From contig SCRF01000049.1 of the NCBI GenBank assembly GCA_004322005.1, forward strand, positions 1 to 64,000: 64,000 bases of DNA. Reading direction: 5' to 3'. The DNA is from Rhodanobacter sp. (lineage in GTDB: Bacteria > Pseudomonadota > Gammaproteobacteria > Xanthomonadales > Rhodanobacteraceae). Both the position numbers and the translations under genes were made by a program. Below the pieces are notes generated by a model. It did no database searches. It was not told the origin of the DNA and saw nothing but the letters and a program-made list of their open reading frames with translations. Positions 1-9,094 of this stretch are shown here, piece by piece. Every line of letters begins with the position of its first letter. Within the stretch, counting starts at the first letter, position 1.

Positions 1-30
1 GCGCTCGTGGCCGGGGTGGAGCTGGGCTGA
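1..30 (+). CDS. Possible 3' end of a gene running in from the left
   Basis: Frame 1 reads ALVAGVELG and then TGA at 28-30, so this may be the last nine codons of a plus-strand gene that begins outside the window. Too little is present to name it, and frame 2 is also open here, so the reading frame is uncertain. Positions 31-163 hold no gene that I can see. Confidence 0.3.
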   Translation, partial: ALVAGVELG

Positions 31-163
31 CGGAAATTTCGGTGCCCCATCACTTGTTTCAACGTTAACAATAGGTTGCACGATTTTTCGGAAATTTCTA
101 GGGTTCCGGCTTACACCCCCCACATGGCTCGCAACGCCGGCGCGCCAAACCTTGAAATGAAAC

Positions 164-2119
164 TCACGCCGGCTCGATATGCCGCAACAGCAGACGTGCG
201 CTTTCGCGCCCCTGCCAGTCGTTGATGCCCAGCTCGTAGACCGCGCGCAGCGGCGTCGGCGGTGGCTGGCCGTGATACGCATTGAACATCACCGCATCAT
301 GCAGCATGCCGTCGCGTGGGTCGCGCAGTTGCAGGCGCAGATGGCTTTCGCCCATCACCTTCCAGCTGGCGCACTCGAACAGGTTGTCGAACAGCGGCTC
401 GGGAAACGCCTGACCCCACGGCCCGGCGTTTCGCAGTTGCCGCGCCAGCGACAACGACAGCGCGCCGATCGGCAGTTCGCCATCCGTATACACCACCGCC
501 TGCAGTTGTTCGGCATCGATCAGTTCGCGGGCGACGGCGTCGAATGCCGCCGCGAAACGCGGGTAGTCGCGGGCCTTCAGGCTCAGCCCGGCGGCCATCG
601 CGTGGCCGCCGAAGCGTTCGATCAGCCCGGGATGACGCGCGTCGATCGTGGCCAGCGCGTCGCGGATATGGAAACCGGCGATCGAGCGTGCCGAGCCGCG
701 CAGAGTGGAATCACTTGTGCGCACTTCCTGTGCGCCAGGATCAAGAAGCGGCGATCCTTCGCCGCACTCTTCATGGCTTGGGCGGGCATCCTGCCCGCGA
801 GAGTCAAAAAGCGGCGATCCATCGCCGCACTCTTCAATGCTGGCCGGCGCAAACGCGATCACCGGACGATGCAGGCGGTCCTTCAGCTTCGATGCGACCA
901 GGCCGATCACGCCGGCATGCCAGCCCGGCTCGTACAACGTCACGCCGACCGCGTCGATGTGCTTGGCACCGGCCGCCATCAGCTCGGCTTCGGCCACCAT
1001 CGAAGCCTGCAGGTCGCGGCGCTCCCGGTTGATCGCGCTGAGCCGCTCGGCATGCGCACGCGCCTGCGCCACGTCGTCGGTGAGCAGGCACTCCACGCCC
1101 AGGCGCATGTCTTCCATGCGGCCGGCGGCATTCAGGCGCGGGCCGACCGCGAAACCCAGGTCGCCGGCGCACAGCGTCGCGACGCTGCGCTTGCCGGCCT
1201 CGACCAGCGCCGTGATGCCGGCGCACGCGCGGCCGCTGCGGATGCGCTGCAGGCCGGCCTCGACCAGCACGCGGTTGTTGAAATCCAGCGGTACCAGATC
1301 CGCCACCGTGCCCAGCGCCACCAGATCGAGCAGACAGGAAAGATCAGGTTCTGTACTTCTGCGATCATCCTGATCGCGAGAATCGAGCGATGCCTCTCCT
1401 TGTGTGCACTTCTCAACACGTGCGAACCACCCGCTCTCGCGCAGTCGGGCGCGCAAGGCCAGCAGCAGGTAGAACATCACGCCCACGCCGGCCAGCGCCT
1501 TGCTGGGAAAGGATTGATTCAATCGCGCGTCGTGCACGCAACGGTCGCAAGGCGGGCTGGCGTGCCCGCACTTTTCGCTGTTCACCAGGTTCGGGTTGAC
1601 CATCGCATCGACTGCCGGCAACTGTTCGCCCGGCAGATGATGGTCGGTCACGATGACCCGGATGCCGTGCGCCTTCGCCGCCGCCACGCCGGCCACGCTG
1701 GCCACGCCGTTGTCGACGGTGACGATCAGCTGCGGTTTCGGTTGCAGCGATTCGACCAGCGCCGGACTCAGGCCATAACCGTGAATGAAGCGATTGGGCA
1801 CGGCGTAACTCACCCGCCGGGCACCGAGCAGACGCAAGCCGCGCACGGCCACCGCGGTGCCGGTGGCACCGTCGCAGTCGTAATCGCCGGCGATCACGAT
1901 CGTCCAGTCGTCGCGGATCGCCGCGACCAGCAGCTCGACCGCCTGCGCCATGCCGCCCAGCATCAGCGGCGACAACAGCCGCGCCAACCGGTGTTCCACC
2001 TGCGCCGGGCCCAGCACGCCGCGTGCGGCGTAGACCTGCTGCAAGACCGGATGCACCGATTCGGCCCAGCCGCCGGGCACGCCCTGGCCGACCCGGCGTC
2101 GTATCTGCAAGGTCTTCAA
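164..2119 (-). CDS. recJ: Single-stranded-DNA-specific exonuclease RecJ, with in-frame repeat insertions
   Basis: RecJ is a 5'-to-3' single-strand exonuclease in RecF-pathway recombination, mismatch repair and stalled-fork processing. The 651-residue protein has the DHH-family motifs: DYDCDGAT at about residue 79, DNG at about 136 and TDHH at about 158, plus GPRLNAAGR and the DHHA1 block GGHAMAAG. The start is TTG at 2119, which overlaps the TGA of the upstream rpfE gene in the sequence TTGA; the frame stays open further upstream, but only inside rpfE. The gene is last in a yheS-rpfE-recJ operon. Oddly, four copies of a 21-residue element lie at residues 182-202, 236-256, 429-449 and 450-470, between conserved RecJ blocks. 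RecJ identity is certain; whether the insertions affect activity is not known. Confidence 0.95.
   Translation of the reverse strand: MKTLQIRRRVGQGVPGGWAESVHPVLQQVYAARGVLGPAQVEHRLARLLSPLMLGGMAQAVELLVAAIRDDWTIVIAGDYDCDGATGTAVAVRGLRLLGARRVSYAVPNRFIHGYGLSPALVESLQPKPQLIVTVDNGVASVAGVAAAKAHGIRVIVTDHHLPGEQLPAVDAMVNPNLVNSEKCGHASPPCDRCVHDARLNQSFPSKALAGVGVMFYLLLALRARLRESGWFARVEKCTQGEASLDSRDQDDRRSTEPDLSCLLDLVALGTVADLVPLDFNNRVLVEAGLQRIRSGRACAGITALVEAGKRSVATLCAGDLGFAVGPRLNAAGRMEDMRLGVECLLTDDVAQARAHAERLSAINRERRDLQASMVAEAELMAAGAKHIDAVGVTLYEPGWHAGVIGLVASKLKDRLHRPVIAFAPASIEECGDGSPLFDSRGQDARPSHEECGEGSPLLDPGAQEVRTSDSTLRGSARSIAGFHIRDALATIDARHPGLIERFGGHAMAAGLSLKARDYPRFAAAFDAVARELIDAEQLQAVVYTDGELPIGALSLSLARQLRNAGPWGQAFPEPLFDNLFECASWKVMGESHLRLQLRDPRDGMLHDAVMFNAYHGQPPPTPLRAVYELGINDWQGRESARLLLRHIEPA
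710..835 (-). repeat. Tandem pair of 63-nt palindromic protein-coding repeats inside recJ
   Basis: Two adjacent 63-nt units (773-835 and 710-772) encode 21 residues each, starting EECGDGSPLFDSRGQDARPS and EECGEGSPLLDPGAQEVRTS. The first unit contains two hairpins, GCGGCGA-tgga-TCGCCGC and GCGGGCA-gga-TGCCCGC. They are inserted between the RecJ blocks FAPAS and TLRGSARS, where E. coli RecJ has only a few residues. Both units keep the frame open. Confidence 0.85.
1352..1414 (-). repeat. Third, degenerate copy of the recJ protein-coding repeat
   Basis: This copy encodes EKCTQGEASLDSRDQDDRRS, alignable with the tandem copies at E-C-G-S-LDSR-QD-R. It lies between RecJ residues ESGWFARV and PDLSCLLDL, in a loop that is variable in the family. 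The DNA hairpins are mostly eroded, which suggests an older insertion. Confidence 0.65.
1514..1576 (-). repeat. Fourth, degenerate copy of the recJ protein-coding repeat
   Basis: This copy encodes EKCGHASPPCDRCVHDARLN. It matches the 773-835 copy at 9 of 21 residues in register (E, C, G, SP, D, DAR) and keeps a GCGGGCacgccaGCCCGC-like hairpin. It separates VNPNL from FPSKALAGVG, which are nearly adjacent in other RecJ proteins. Confidence 0.55.
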
Positions 2120-3039
2120 CGCCCTGCCCCGCGCCACAGCCGCCAGCGATGCCACGGCCTGTGCCGCCAACGCTCGCCGCTGGCGAAATGCAGCTCGACC
2201 GTCTGTCGATGCATGGCTGACTGCAGGATCGGCCACCACGACGATTCGATCTCGCCGGCCGGCAGATCCTGCAGGTCGATCAGCCAGCCTGCGGTCGCTG
2301 CCGCGACTGTTTCGGCGGTACGCGGCTGCGCGGCGAGATGGGCATGGCCGGCCAGCGCGGCCAGCAGCAGATCGTCGCTGATCACCCCGCGCAGATCGCT
2401 GCGCAGCGGACCCGGCAGGCTGCCGCCGCCCCACAGCCACAGGCTGTTGACCGGCGGTTCGCCACGCGTGCGGCGCGCAGCGTTCAGCGGATGCTGGTGC
2501 AGCAGCACCTGGATCTCGTTCAGCAGGATGCGCCAGCGGCGACCTTGCGTACCCTGCGGCAGATGCTGCGACAGGTCCTCGCCCAATGCCTGTTCCGGCG
2601 CCGCGAAGCCGGGCAACTGGCTGTCCGGTGGCAGGCGCAGGTGCCAGCGATCCGGCGTGGAGATTTCCAGCTGCATGCCGGCTTCGTCGAACACTTCCCG
2701 CAACGGCTCGGCCAGCGCCAGCGCCTCGTCCATCGTCAGCCCCAGCCGGCCGCAGGCCAGCAGCCGAACGCCATTGATGTCCGGCTGCACCCAGGCGGGA
2801 TCGGCCGACAACCAGATGCTGCCCTGTGCGTCACCGGCGAGGAATTGGCGGGTGAGCGCGGCAGCCGGAAGCGCGGCGTCGATGCCTGGAAAATAATCGC
2901 CCAACCCGGCCAGATAACCGGCTGGGCCATCGGCCAGGCGATCGGCACACAGCAACCACTTGCGCAGTGGATGGGCCGGCGCGACCTGTGCCAGGGCAGG
3001 CAGCCACAGTTGCAGCGACGACTCCGGCTTTGCGCCCAT
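2116..3039 (-). CDS. rpfE: RpfE-family protein
   Basis: This 307-residue protein resembles RpfE, the xanthomonad protein encoded beside recJ and named for its link to regulation of pathogenicity factors. The biochemical role of the family is not settled; some databases relate it to cofactor-independent phosphoglycerate mutases. No signal peptide or membrane segment is visible. A conserved-looking central block includes RRWRILLNEIQVLLHQHP and SLWLWGGGSLP. The ATG at 3039 follows directly after the TGA of yheS, and its own stop overlaps the recJ start, so the three genes are probably translated from one mRNA. Family assignment rests on sequence character and position. Confidence 0.72.
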   Translation of the reverse strand: MGAKPESSLQLWLPALAQVAPAHPLRKWLLCADRLADGPAGYLAGLGDYFPGIDAALPAAALTRQFLAGDAQGSIWLSADPAWVQPDINGVRLLACGRLGLTMDEALALAEPLREVFDEAGMQLEISTPDRWHLRLPPDSQLPGFAAPEQALGEDLSQHLPQGTQGRRWRILLNEIQVLLHQHPLNAARRTRGEPPVNSLWLWGGGSLPGPLRSDLRGVISDDLLLAALAGHAHLAAQPRTAETVAAATAGWLIDLQDLPAGEIESSWWPILQSAMHRQTVELHFASGERWRHRPWHRWRLWRGAGR

Positions 3040-4989
3040 TCAGGCCCCCACGGCTTCCAGTTGTTCGTACAACTGCAGCCATTCCGCTTCCAGCGCTTCC
3101 TTTTCGCGGCGCAGTTCGGTCTGCCGCTGTCCCAGCTTCATCATTTCGCTGGTCGGGCCGTTGTAGGTGTCCGGATCGGCCAGGCGGGCCTCCAGGATAG
3201 CCAGTTCGGCATCGAGGCTGGCGGTGCGGGTCTCGATCCGCTTCACCCGTTGCCGCGAGGCTTTCTCGTTCTCGCGCTGGGTTGCCGCGTTGCGGCGGCG
3301 TTCCTCCGGCGGGCGTTCCTTCGGCGATCTGGCCAGCACGACCGCTGCGGCCGGCTTGTCCACGCCTGCCTTGGCCGCCTTCTTGTTGGCCGTACCGCGG
3401 GTGCGCAGCCAGCGGGCGTAATCGTCGAGGTCACCGTCGAAGCTTTCCACCACGCCATCGGCCACGCGCCAGAAACTGTCGCAGACCATGCCCAGCAGGT
3501 GGCGGTCGTGCGACACCAGCACCAGGGTGCCGTCGAAGTCGGCCAGCGCGTCGGCCAAGGCCTCGCGCATGTCCAGATCCAGATGGTTGGTCGGCTCGTC
3601 CAGCAGCAGCAGGTTCGGCTTGTCCCATGCGATCAACGCCAGCGCGAGCCGCGCCCGTTCGCCGCCGGAGAATCCGTCGACCGATTCGAACGCGCGGTCG
3701 CCGGCGAAATTCCAGGTGCCGAGGAAATCGCGCATCACCTGGGTGGCCACCCCCGGCGCCTTGGCCTGCAGGTGGTCGAGCGGACTGCTGCCCTCGTGCA
3801 GGCTTTCCACCGTGTGCTGGGCGAAGTAGCCGATCTTCAGATCCTTGTGCGCCTTGCGTTCACCGCCGAGTATCTCAAGTTCGCCGACCAGGGTCTTCAC
3901 CAGGGTGGATTTGCCGGCGCCGTTGGGCCCCAGCAGGCCGATCCGCTCGCCCGCCTCCAGGCTGAAGCGCACGTCCGAAAGAACCACCACGTCCTTCTCC
4001 GCGAGGGGGAGAGGGAGCGCGGCGTAGCCGGCCACCACGTCTTCCAGCTGCAGCATCGATTCGGGCAGCCGTCCCGGCACCGGAAACTGGAAACTGAAGG
4101 CCCGTTCGGCACGCACCGCCTCGGTGCCGGCCAGCTTTTCCAGCCGCTTCATGCGCGACTGCGCCTGCTTGGCCTTGGTGGCCTTGGCCTTGAAGCGGTC
4201 GATGAAGGACTGCAGGTGCGCGCGCTCGGCCTGCTCGCGCTCGTGGCTGATCTGCTGCTGGCGCAGCTGCTCGGCGCGCAGGCGCTCGAACGCGCTGTAG
4301 TTGCCGGTATAGAGCTTCGCCTTGCCGTCGTTGAGGTGCATGGTGTGGGTGATCACACCGTCGAGGAACTCGCGGTCGTGCGAAATGATCAGCAAGGTAC
4401 CCTGATAGCGCCGCAGCCATTCTTCCAGCCACAGCACCGCGTCCAGATCGAGATGATTGGTCGGTTCGTCGAGCAGCAGCAGTTCGGACGGCGCCATCAG
4501 CGCGCGGGCCAGGTTCAGGCGCACGCGCCAGCCGCCGGAAAACTCCTTCACGGCGCGTTCGTGGGTGTCGGGCATGAAACCCAGGCCGTGCATCAGGCGC
4601 CCGGCGCGGGCGCGGGCATCGTAGGCATGCAGTTCCTCGATGCGGTGATGCACGCCGGCCAGTGCCTCCATGTCGCCGCGGACCAGCGCGTCGCTTTCGG
4701 CCTGCAGCACTTCGGCCAGTTCCTGGTCGCCGCCCAGCACGTAGTCGATCGCCGCGTCGGGCAACGCCGGCGTCTCCTGCGCCACCGAGGCCAGCCGCAG
4801 CTTCGCCGGCAGATCCAGTTCGCCGGCATCCGCATCCAGCTGGCCCTGCAAGGCCGCGAACAGGCTGGATTTGCCGCAGCCGTTGCGGCCGATCACGCCC
4901 AGCCGCCAGCCGCTCTGGATCACCAGGTCGATATCGGAAAGCAGCAGGCGGCTGCCGCGGCGCAAGGCAAAATGTCGAAAGGCAATCAT
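3040..4989 (-). CDS. yheS: ABC-F family ATP-binding protein, YheS-like
   Basis: This is a soluble 649-residue ABC-F protein, a group that acts on the ribosome rather than in transport. It has two nucleotide-binding domains: Walker A GRNGCGKS (about 34) and GPNGAGKS (about 355), ABC signatures FSGGW and FSGGE, and two LLLDEPTNHLDLD Walker B blocks. A linker between the domains contains FIDRFKAKATKAKQAQSRMK, as in E. coli YheS. The C-terminal third is a lysine/arginine-rich coiled coil. The N-terminal order (MIAFRHFALRRGSRLL) and linker fit YheS better than EttA or Uup. It is the first gene of the yheS-rpfE-recJ operon. Confidence 0.9.
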   Translation of the reverse strand: MIAFRHFALRRGSRLLLSDIDLVIQSGWRLGVIGRNGCGKSSLFAALQGQLDADAGELDLPAKLRLASVAQETPALPDAAIDYVLGGDQELAEVLQAESDALVRGDMEALAGVHHRIEELHAYDARARAGRLMHGLGFMPDTHERAVKEFSGGWRVRLNLARALMAPSELLLLDEPTNHLDLDAVLWLEEWLRRYQGTLLIISHDREFLDGVITHTMHLNDGKAKLYTGNYSAFERLRAEQLRQQQISHEREQAERAHLQSFIDRFKAKATKAKQAQSRMKRLEKLAGTEAVRAERAFSFQFPVPGRLPESMLQLEDVVAGYAALPLPLAEKDVVVLSDVRFSLEAGERIGLLGPNGAGKSTLVKTLVGELEILGGERKAHKDLKIGYFAQHTVESLHEGSSPLDHLQAKAPGVATQVMRDFLGTWNFAGDRAFESVDGFSGGERARLALALIAWDKPNLLLLDEPTNHLDLDMREALADALADFDGTLVLVSHDRHLLGMVCDSFWRVADGVVESFDGDLDDYARWLRTRGTANKKAAKAGVDKPAAAVVLARSPKERPPEERRRNAATQRENEKASRQRVKRIETRTASLDAELAILEARLADPDTYNGPTSEMMKLGQRQTELRREKEALEAEWLQLYEQLEAVGA

Positions 4990-5193
4990 CGATGAACCAG
5001 CTGTCCGGATCGGGCAGGCCGTCGCCTGCAGCCGCCCATGATAGCGTCCATCGGGCTATTCTCGCTGAGTAGCGTGGTTGCGTCGCCGATGCCGAATGCC
5101 GATCCGATCGCAATCGGCGCGAACCGACATGGCGCGGCATGGGCGGTTCTGCTAAAACGAAACCGCATACAGCCTTGCATGGAGAGGGGAGTC

Positions 5194-5556
5194 ATGGTCA
5201 AGTTCACACACAGTCTGCCGGTCATCGTGATGCTGGCTACCGCCGCGTTTGCCACGCCGCAGGTGGCTCGCGCGACTCACCCCAGCCACGGCGGGGACAC
5301 CCTGCTGATCCACCGCGTGCAGCAGGAACAGCGCATGAACCTGCCCCGCCGCGGCCTGAGCATGGCCCAGGTCGAGAAGGGCTGGGGCGCCCCGCTGCGC
5401 AAACTCTCACCGCGCGGTGGGGACAGCAGGAAGCATCCCGTGATCAACCGCTGGGATTACGCGAAGTTCATCGTGTATTTCGAACGCAACCACGTGATCC
5501 ATACGGTACTCAACACGCCGGCCGGCAACAACACCAACCCGGCTGCCGTCAACTGA
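5194..5556 (+). CDS. Small exported protein of unknown function
   Basis: I do not recognise a named family. The 120-residue product starts at the ATG at 5194, preceded by a strong ribosome binding site (GGAGAGGGGAG). It has a Sec signal peptide, MVKFTHSLPVIVMLATAAFA, with cleavage likely near ATPQVARA. The mature part has a pattern seen in BamE/SmpA-like folds: a short helix with MAQVEKGWGAP followed by strands ending in RWDYAKFIVYFERNHVIHTV. It probably acts in the periplasm. It is divergent from yheS and has no operon partners. Confidence 0.7.
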   Translation: MVKFTHSLPVIVMLATAAFATPQVARATHPSHGGDTLLIHRVQQEQRMNLPRRGLSMAQVEKGWGAPLRKLSPRGGDSRKHPVINRWDYAKFIVYFERNHVIHTVLNTPAGNNTNPAAVN

Positions 5557-5693
5557 GGTCAGCTGCGTTTCAATGACGCGGCCCGTGGTAACGCGGGCTG
5601 CGTTTTCGTGAGTGATCGCGGCGGAACCACGTCGTACACTGCGCAACCCGCGCCGGCATGGCGCAACCGATCGAACGCATCGAGATTTCTCGC

Positions 5694-6728
5694 ATGACCG
5701 ACGCCTCCTTGCGCCTGCCGGCCGAATGGGAACCGCAGGCCGCCGTGCTGATTGCCTGGCCGCATGCCGGTACCGACTGGGCCGATCGGTTGGCCAGCGT
5801 GGAAACCACCTACTTGGCGCTGGCCGCCGCCGTGACCCGCTTTCAGCGCCTGATCGTGGTGGTGGCGAACCGTGTGCTGCGGACGCACGTCGAGTCCCTG
5901 CTGGGCGATGCTGGCGTCGATCCCGCGCGTGTCCGCTTTGTCGAACTGGCTTACGACGACACCTGGTTGCGCGACTCGGGCCCAATCACGCTCAGCGCCG
6001 ATGACGGCCATTTTCAGCTGACCGATTTCCGCTTCACCGGTTGGGGCGGCAAGTTCGGTGCCGCGCAGGACGACGCGCTGATCGCCGGCCTGGTGGACGC
6101 TGGCGTATTCGGCCATGCCGCGCACAAGCGCATCGACTGGGCACTGGAAGGCGGCGGCATCGAAAGCGATGGTGCGGGCACCGTGCTGACCACCTGGCGC
6201 TGCCTGGCCCAGCGCCATCCCGAACAGTCGCGCGCGGCGATGAGCGCGATCCTGCGCGACAGCCTGCATGCCGAGCGCGTACTGTGGCTCGATCATGGCT
6301 ATCTCGAAGGCGACGACACCGACGCGCATATCGATACCCTCGCCCGTTTTGCGCCGGACCAGCGCATCGTGTTCCAGGCCTGCGCCGATCCGGCGGACCC
6401 GCATCACGACGAACTGCAGCGCATGGCCGGCGAACTGGCCGCGCTGCGTACCCGCGATGGCCGTCCGTACCAGTTGTACCCGTTGCCATGGCCCCAACCC
6501 ATATTGGACCAGGGACGCCGCCTCGCCGCTTCCTATGCGAACTACCTGATCGTCAACGGTGCCGTGCTGGTGCCGGCCTACGGCGACTCGGCCGACGACG
6601 GGGCCGCCCGCATCATCGGCACGGCCCATCCCGGCCGCGAAGTGGTGCCGGTGCCCTGCCGCCCGTTGATCTGGCAGAACGGCAGCCTGCACTGCATCAG
6701 CATGCAGCTGCCGGCCGGCTTGGCCTGA
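5694..6728 (+). CDS. aguA: Agmatine deiminase
   Basis: AguA hydrolyses agmatine to N-carbamoylputrescine and ammonia, the first step of the plant-type route from arginine to putrescine. The protein is about 344 residues and belongs to the guanidino-group-modifying PAD fold. Visible signatures are WPH near the N terminus, DDTWLRDSGP, FTGWGGKF, LEGGGIESDGAGT, LDHGYLEGDDTDAHIDTLARF and the C-terminal NGSLHCISMQ, which holds the catalytic cysteine. An upstream in-frame ATG at 5658 is possible, but the homologous region begins after 5694. The next gene, aguB, catalyses the following step, so the two form a pathway pair. Confidence 0.93.
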   Translation: MTDASLRLPAEWEPQAAVLIAWPHAGTDWADRLASVETTYLALAAAVTRFQRLIVVVANRVLRTHVESLLGDAGVDPARVRFVELAYDDTWLRDSGPITLSADDGHFQLTDFRFTGWGGKFGAAQDDALIAGLVDAGVFGHAAHKRIDWALEGGGIESDGAGTVLTTWRCLAQRHPEQSRAAMSAILRDSLHAERVLWLDHGYLEGDDTDAHIDTLARFAPDQRIVFQACADPADPHHDELQRMAGELAALRTRDGRPYQLYPLPWPQPILDQGRRLAASYANYLIVNGAVLVPAYGDSADDGAARIIGTAHPGREVVPVPCRPLIWQNGSLHCISMQLPAGLA

Positions 6729-6792
6729 GCTTCAGCGGCATCGGCTAAACTTGACGGCTCGCCATGGCGGCTACCGTCGAGGATTGAAGCCG

Positions 6793-7683
6793 ATGACCCG
6801 CAAGACCCTCAAGCTCGCGCTGCTGCAGGAGACCGACCGTGGCAGCCGCGATGCCAACCTCGACGCGATCGAAGCCGGCCTGCGCGAAGCCGCGGCGGCC
6901 GGCGCGGGGCTGGTGCTGTTGCAGGAGTTGCACAACGGCCCGTATTTCTGCCAGCACGAGTCGGTCGAAGTGTTCGATCAGGCCGAGACGATTCCAGGTC
7001 CCGGCACCGCGCGCATCGGCCAACTGGCCGAAGAGCTGCAACTGGTGGTGGTCGCCTCGCTGTTCGAGCGCCGCGCCGCCGGGCTGTATCACAACACGGC
7101 GGTGGTGTTCGACCGCTCCGCGGCGATCGCCGGCAAGTACCGCAAGATGCACATCCCGGACGATCCGGCATTTTACGAAAAGTTCTACTTCACGCCCGGC
7201 GACCTCGGCTTCGCACCGATCGACACCTCGGTGGGCCGGCTCGGCGTGCTGGTGTGCTGGGACCAGTGGTATCCGGAAGCGGCGCGCCTGATGGCGCTGG
7301 CCGGCGCCGAGCTGCTGCTCTACCCCACCGCGATCGGCTGGGACCCGAACGACGAACCGGCCGAGCAGGAGCGCCAGCGCGACGCCTGGATCACCGTGCA
7401 GCGTGGCCATGCCATCGCCAACGGGCTGCCGCTGCTGGCCTGCAACCGCACCGGCCACGAGGCCGATCCGTCGGGCGTGGGCGCAGGCATCCAGTTCTGG
7501 GGCAGCAGCTTCGTGGCCGGACCGCAAGGCGAGCTGCTGGCCCAGGCCCCAATTGATGCACGCGCCTTGCTGCTGGCCGAGGTCGATCTGAACCGCAGCG
7601 AACGCGTGCGGCGCATCTGGCCGTTCCTGCGCGACCGCCGCATCGATGCCTATGGCGACCTGCTGCGGCGCTTTCGTGACTGA
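6793..7683 (+). CDS. aguB: N-carbamoylputrescine amidase
   Basis: AguB hydrolyses N-carbamoylputrescine to putrescine, CO2 and ammonia. The 296-residue protein is a nitrilase-superfamily amidase with the Glu-Lys-Cys triad: Glu in LLQELHNGPYF (about 44), Lys in KYRKMHIPDDP and Cys in VLVCWDQWYPEAAR. The motif WGSSFVAGPQGE is typical of this subfamily. The ATG at 6793 has an upstream GAGGATTG-type ribosome binding site. It lies 64 bp downstream of aguA, and the two probably share a transcript. Confidence 0.94.
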   Translation: MTRKTLKLALLQETDRGSRDANLDAIEAGLREAAAAGAGLVLLQELHNGPYFCQHESVEVFDQAETIPGPGTARIGQLAEELQLVVVASLFERRAAGLYHNTAVVFDRSAAIAGKYRKMHIPDDPAFYEKFYFTPGDLGFAPIDTSVGRLGVLVCWDQWYPEAARLMALAGAELLLYPTAIGWDPNDEPAEQERQRDAWITVQRGHAIANGLPLLACNRTGHEADPSGVGAGIQFWGSSFVAGPQGELLAQAPIDARALLLAEVDLNRSERVRRIWPFLRDRRIDAYGDLLRRFRD

Positions 7684-7773
7684 GCCGCTCGCAGGCCGGG
7701 CAAGCCGCAGCTTGTTCCGCGTGACCATCACCCCCATGCTGGGTACTACCCCGACGACCGATACGTTGATCGC

Positions 7774-9006
7774 ATGAGTTTTCCCGAAACCGAGCTTGCC
7801 CTGTTGCCCGCCTTGCAGGGCCAGCCGATCGAACGTGTCCAGCGCGACGGTGTGGAATATGTTCTGCTTGGCACCGCACATGTCTCGCGCCTCAGCGTGG
7901 CGGCGGTGGACGCGCTGCTGGCGCACGAGCACTTCGATGCGGTGGCGGTCGAATTGTGCGAAAGCCGTGCGTTGGGCATGCGCGACCCCGAAGCGCTCAA
8001 GCAGATGGACCTGTTCAAGGTGATCCGCCAGGGCAAGGCCGGCATGGTCGCCGCCAGCCTGATTCTTTCGGCCTTCCAGAAGCGCCTGGCCGAGCAGTCC
8101 GGCATCGAGCCCGGTGCCGAGATGAAGGCGGCGATGAACGGTGCCGAACAGCGTGGCCTGCCGGTCTGGCTGGTCGATCGAGAGGTCGGCACCACGCTCA
8201 AGCGCGCCTGGCGCAGCGTCGGTTTCTGGCAACGCTTCGGCCTGCTCGGTGGCCTGCTGGCCAGCGTGTTCGAGCGCGAGGACATCGAACCGGCCGAGAT
8301 CGAAAGACTGAAACAGGCCGACCTGCTGGAAAGCGCCTTCAGCGAATTCGCCAGCGGATCGAAACCGCTCTACCAGAGCCTGATCGGTGAACGCGATGCC
8401 TTCATGGCCGCGCGCCTGCGCGAGGAATCAGCACGTTCCCCGACGACCGAACCACGTCGCGTGCTGGTGGTGATCGGTGCCGGCCACCTCAAGGGTCTGG
8501 TCGAACTGCTGCGTGAACAGCAGGACGATCCGGCCAGCCTGCTGGCCGGGCTGGACAGCCTGCCGCCCAAGGTACGCTGGCCGAAGTGGCTGGCGGCAGC
8601 GCTGGTGCTGCTGGTCTTTGCGGCGATCGCCTATGCCTTCCACCGCAACACCGCACTCGGTACCCAGGCGCTGCTCGACTGGGTATTGTTCACCGGCGGT
8701 TTCGCCGCGCTGGGCGCACTGGCCGCCGGCGCCCATCCATTCAGTATCATCGCCGCGTTCATCGCCGCACCGATCAAGCCGTTTCGCCCCGGCATCCCGG
8801 CCGGCGGCATCAGCGCGATGGCCGAAGCCTGGGTGCGCCGCCCGCGGGTTGCCGATTTCGAAACCCTGCGCGACGACATCGCGCACTGGAGCGGCTGGTG
8901 GAAGAACCGGGTCGCCCGCACCCTGCTGAATTTCTTCCTGGTCAGCACGGGCACCATCATCGGCGAGTACACCGCCGGCATCCATATCCTGCACAGCCTG
9001 TTCTGA
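7774..9006 (+). CDS. TraB/GumN-family membrane protein
   Basis: The 410-residue protein has an N-terminal TraB domain, with GTAHVSRLS near residue 33 and VELCESRALGM near 66, the paired motifs thought to form an active site in the TIKI/TraB superfamily. VVIGAGHLKGL closes the domain. The C-terminal third has several hydrophobic segments (from about residue 275, and the PFSIIAAFIAAPIKPFRPG region), so the domain is probably cytoplasmic and tethered to the inner membrane. Substrate and function are unknown in bacteria. The gene is the last complete one before the tRNA-Leu insertion site and is probably chromosomal core. Confidence 0.85.
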   Translation: MSFPETELALLPALQGQPIERVQRDGVEYVLLGTAHVSRLSVAAVDALLAHEHFDAVAVELCESRALGMRDPEALKQMDLFKVIRQGKAGMVAASLILSAFQKRLAEQSGIEPGAEMKAAMNGAEQRGLPVWLVDREVGTTLKRAWRSVGFWQRFGLLGGLLASVFEREDIEPAEIERLKQADLLESAFSEFASGSKPLYQSLIGERDAFMAARLREESARSPTTEPRRVLVVIGAGHLKGLVELLREQQDDPASLLAGLDSLPPKVRWPKWLAAALVLLVFAAIAYAFHRNTALGTQALLDWVLFTGGFAALGALAAGAHPFSIIAAFIAAPIKPFRPGIPAGGISAMAEAWVRRPRVADFETLRDDIAHWSGWWKNRVARTLLNFFLVSTGTIIGEYTAGIHILHSLF

Positions 9007-9094
9007 GCAAATGGCTCCAGCCAGCCTTTGACGTCACGCATGCTACGATTCGCGCTGCTCGCAGGCGTATTCGCAACACTCTCCGATACACGCT

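Noticed and set aside
710-835. CRISPR-like array
   Set aside because: The two units are directly adjacent with no spacers and are translated as part of RecJ.
179-2896. Very long plus-strand open frame opposite recJ and rpfE
   Set aside because: High GC content leaves antisense frames open. The recJ and rpfE reading has family motifs and the plus-strand one has none.
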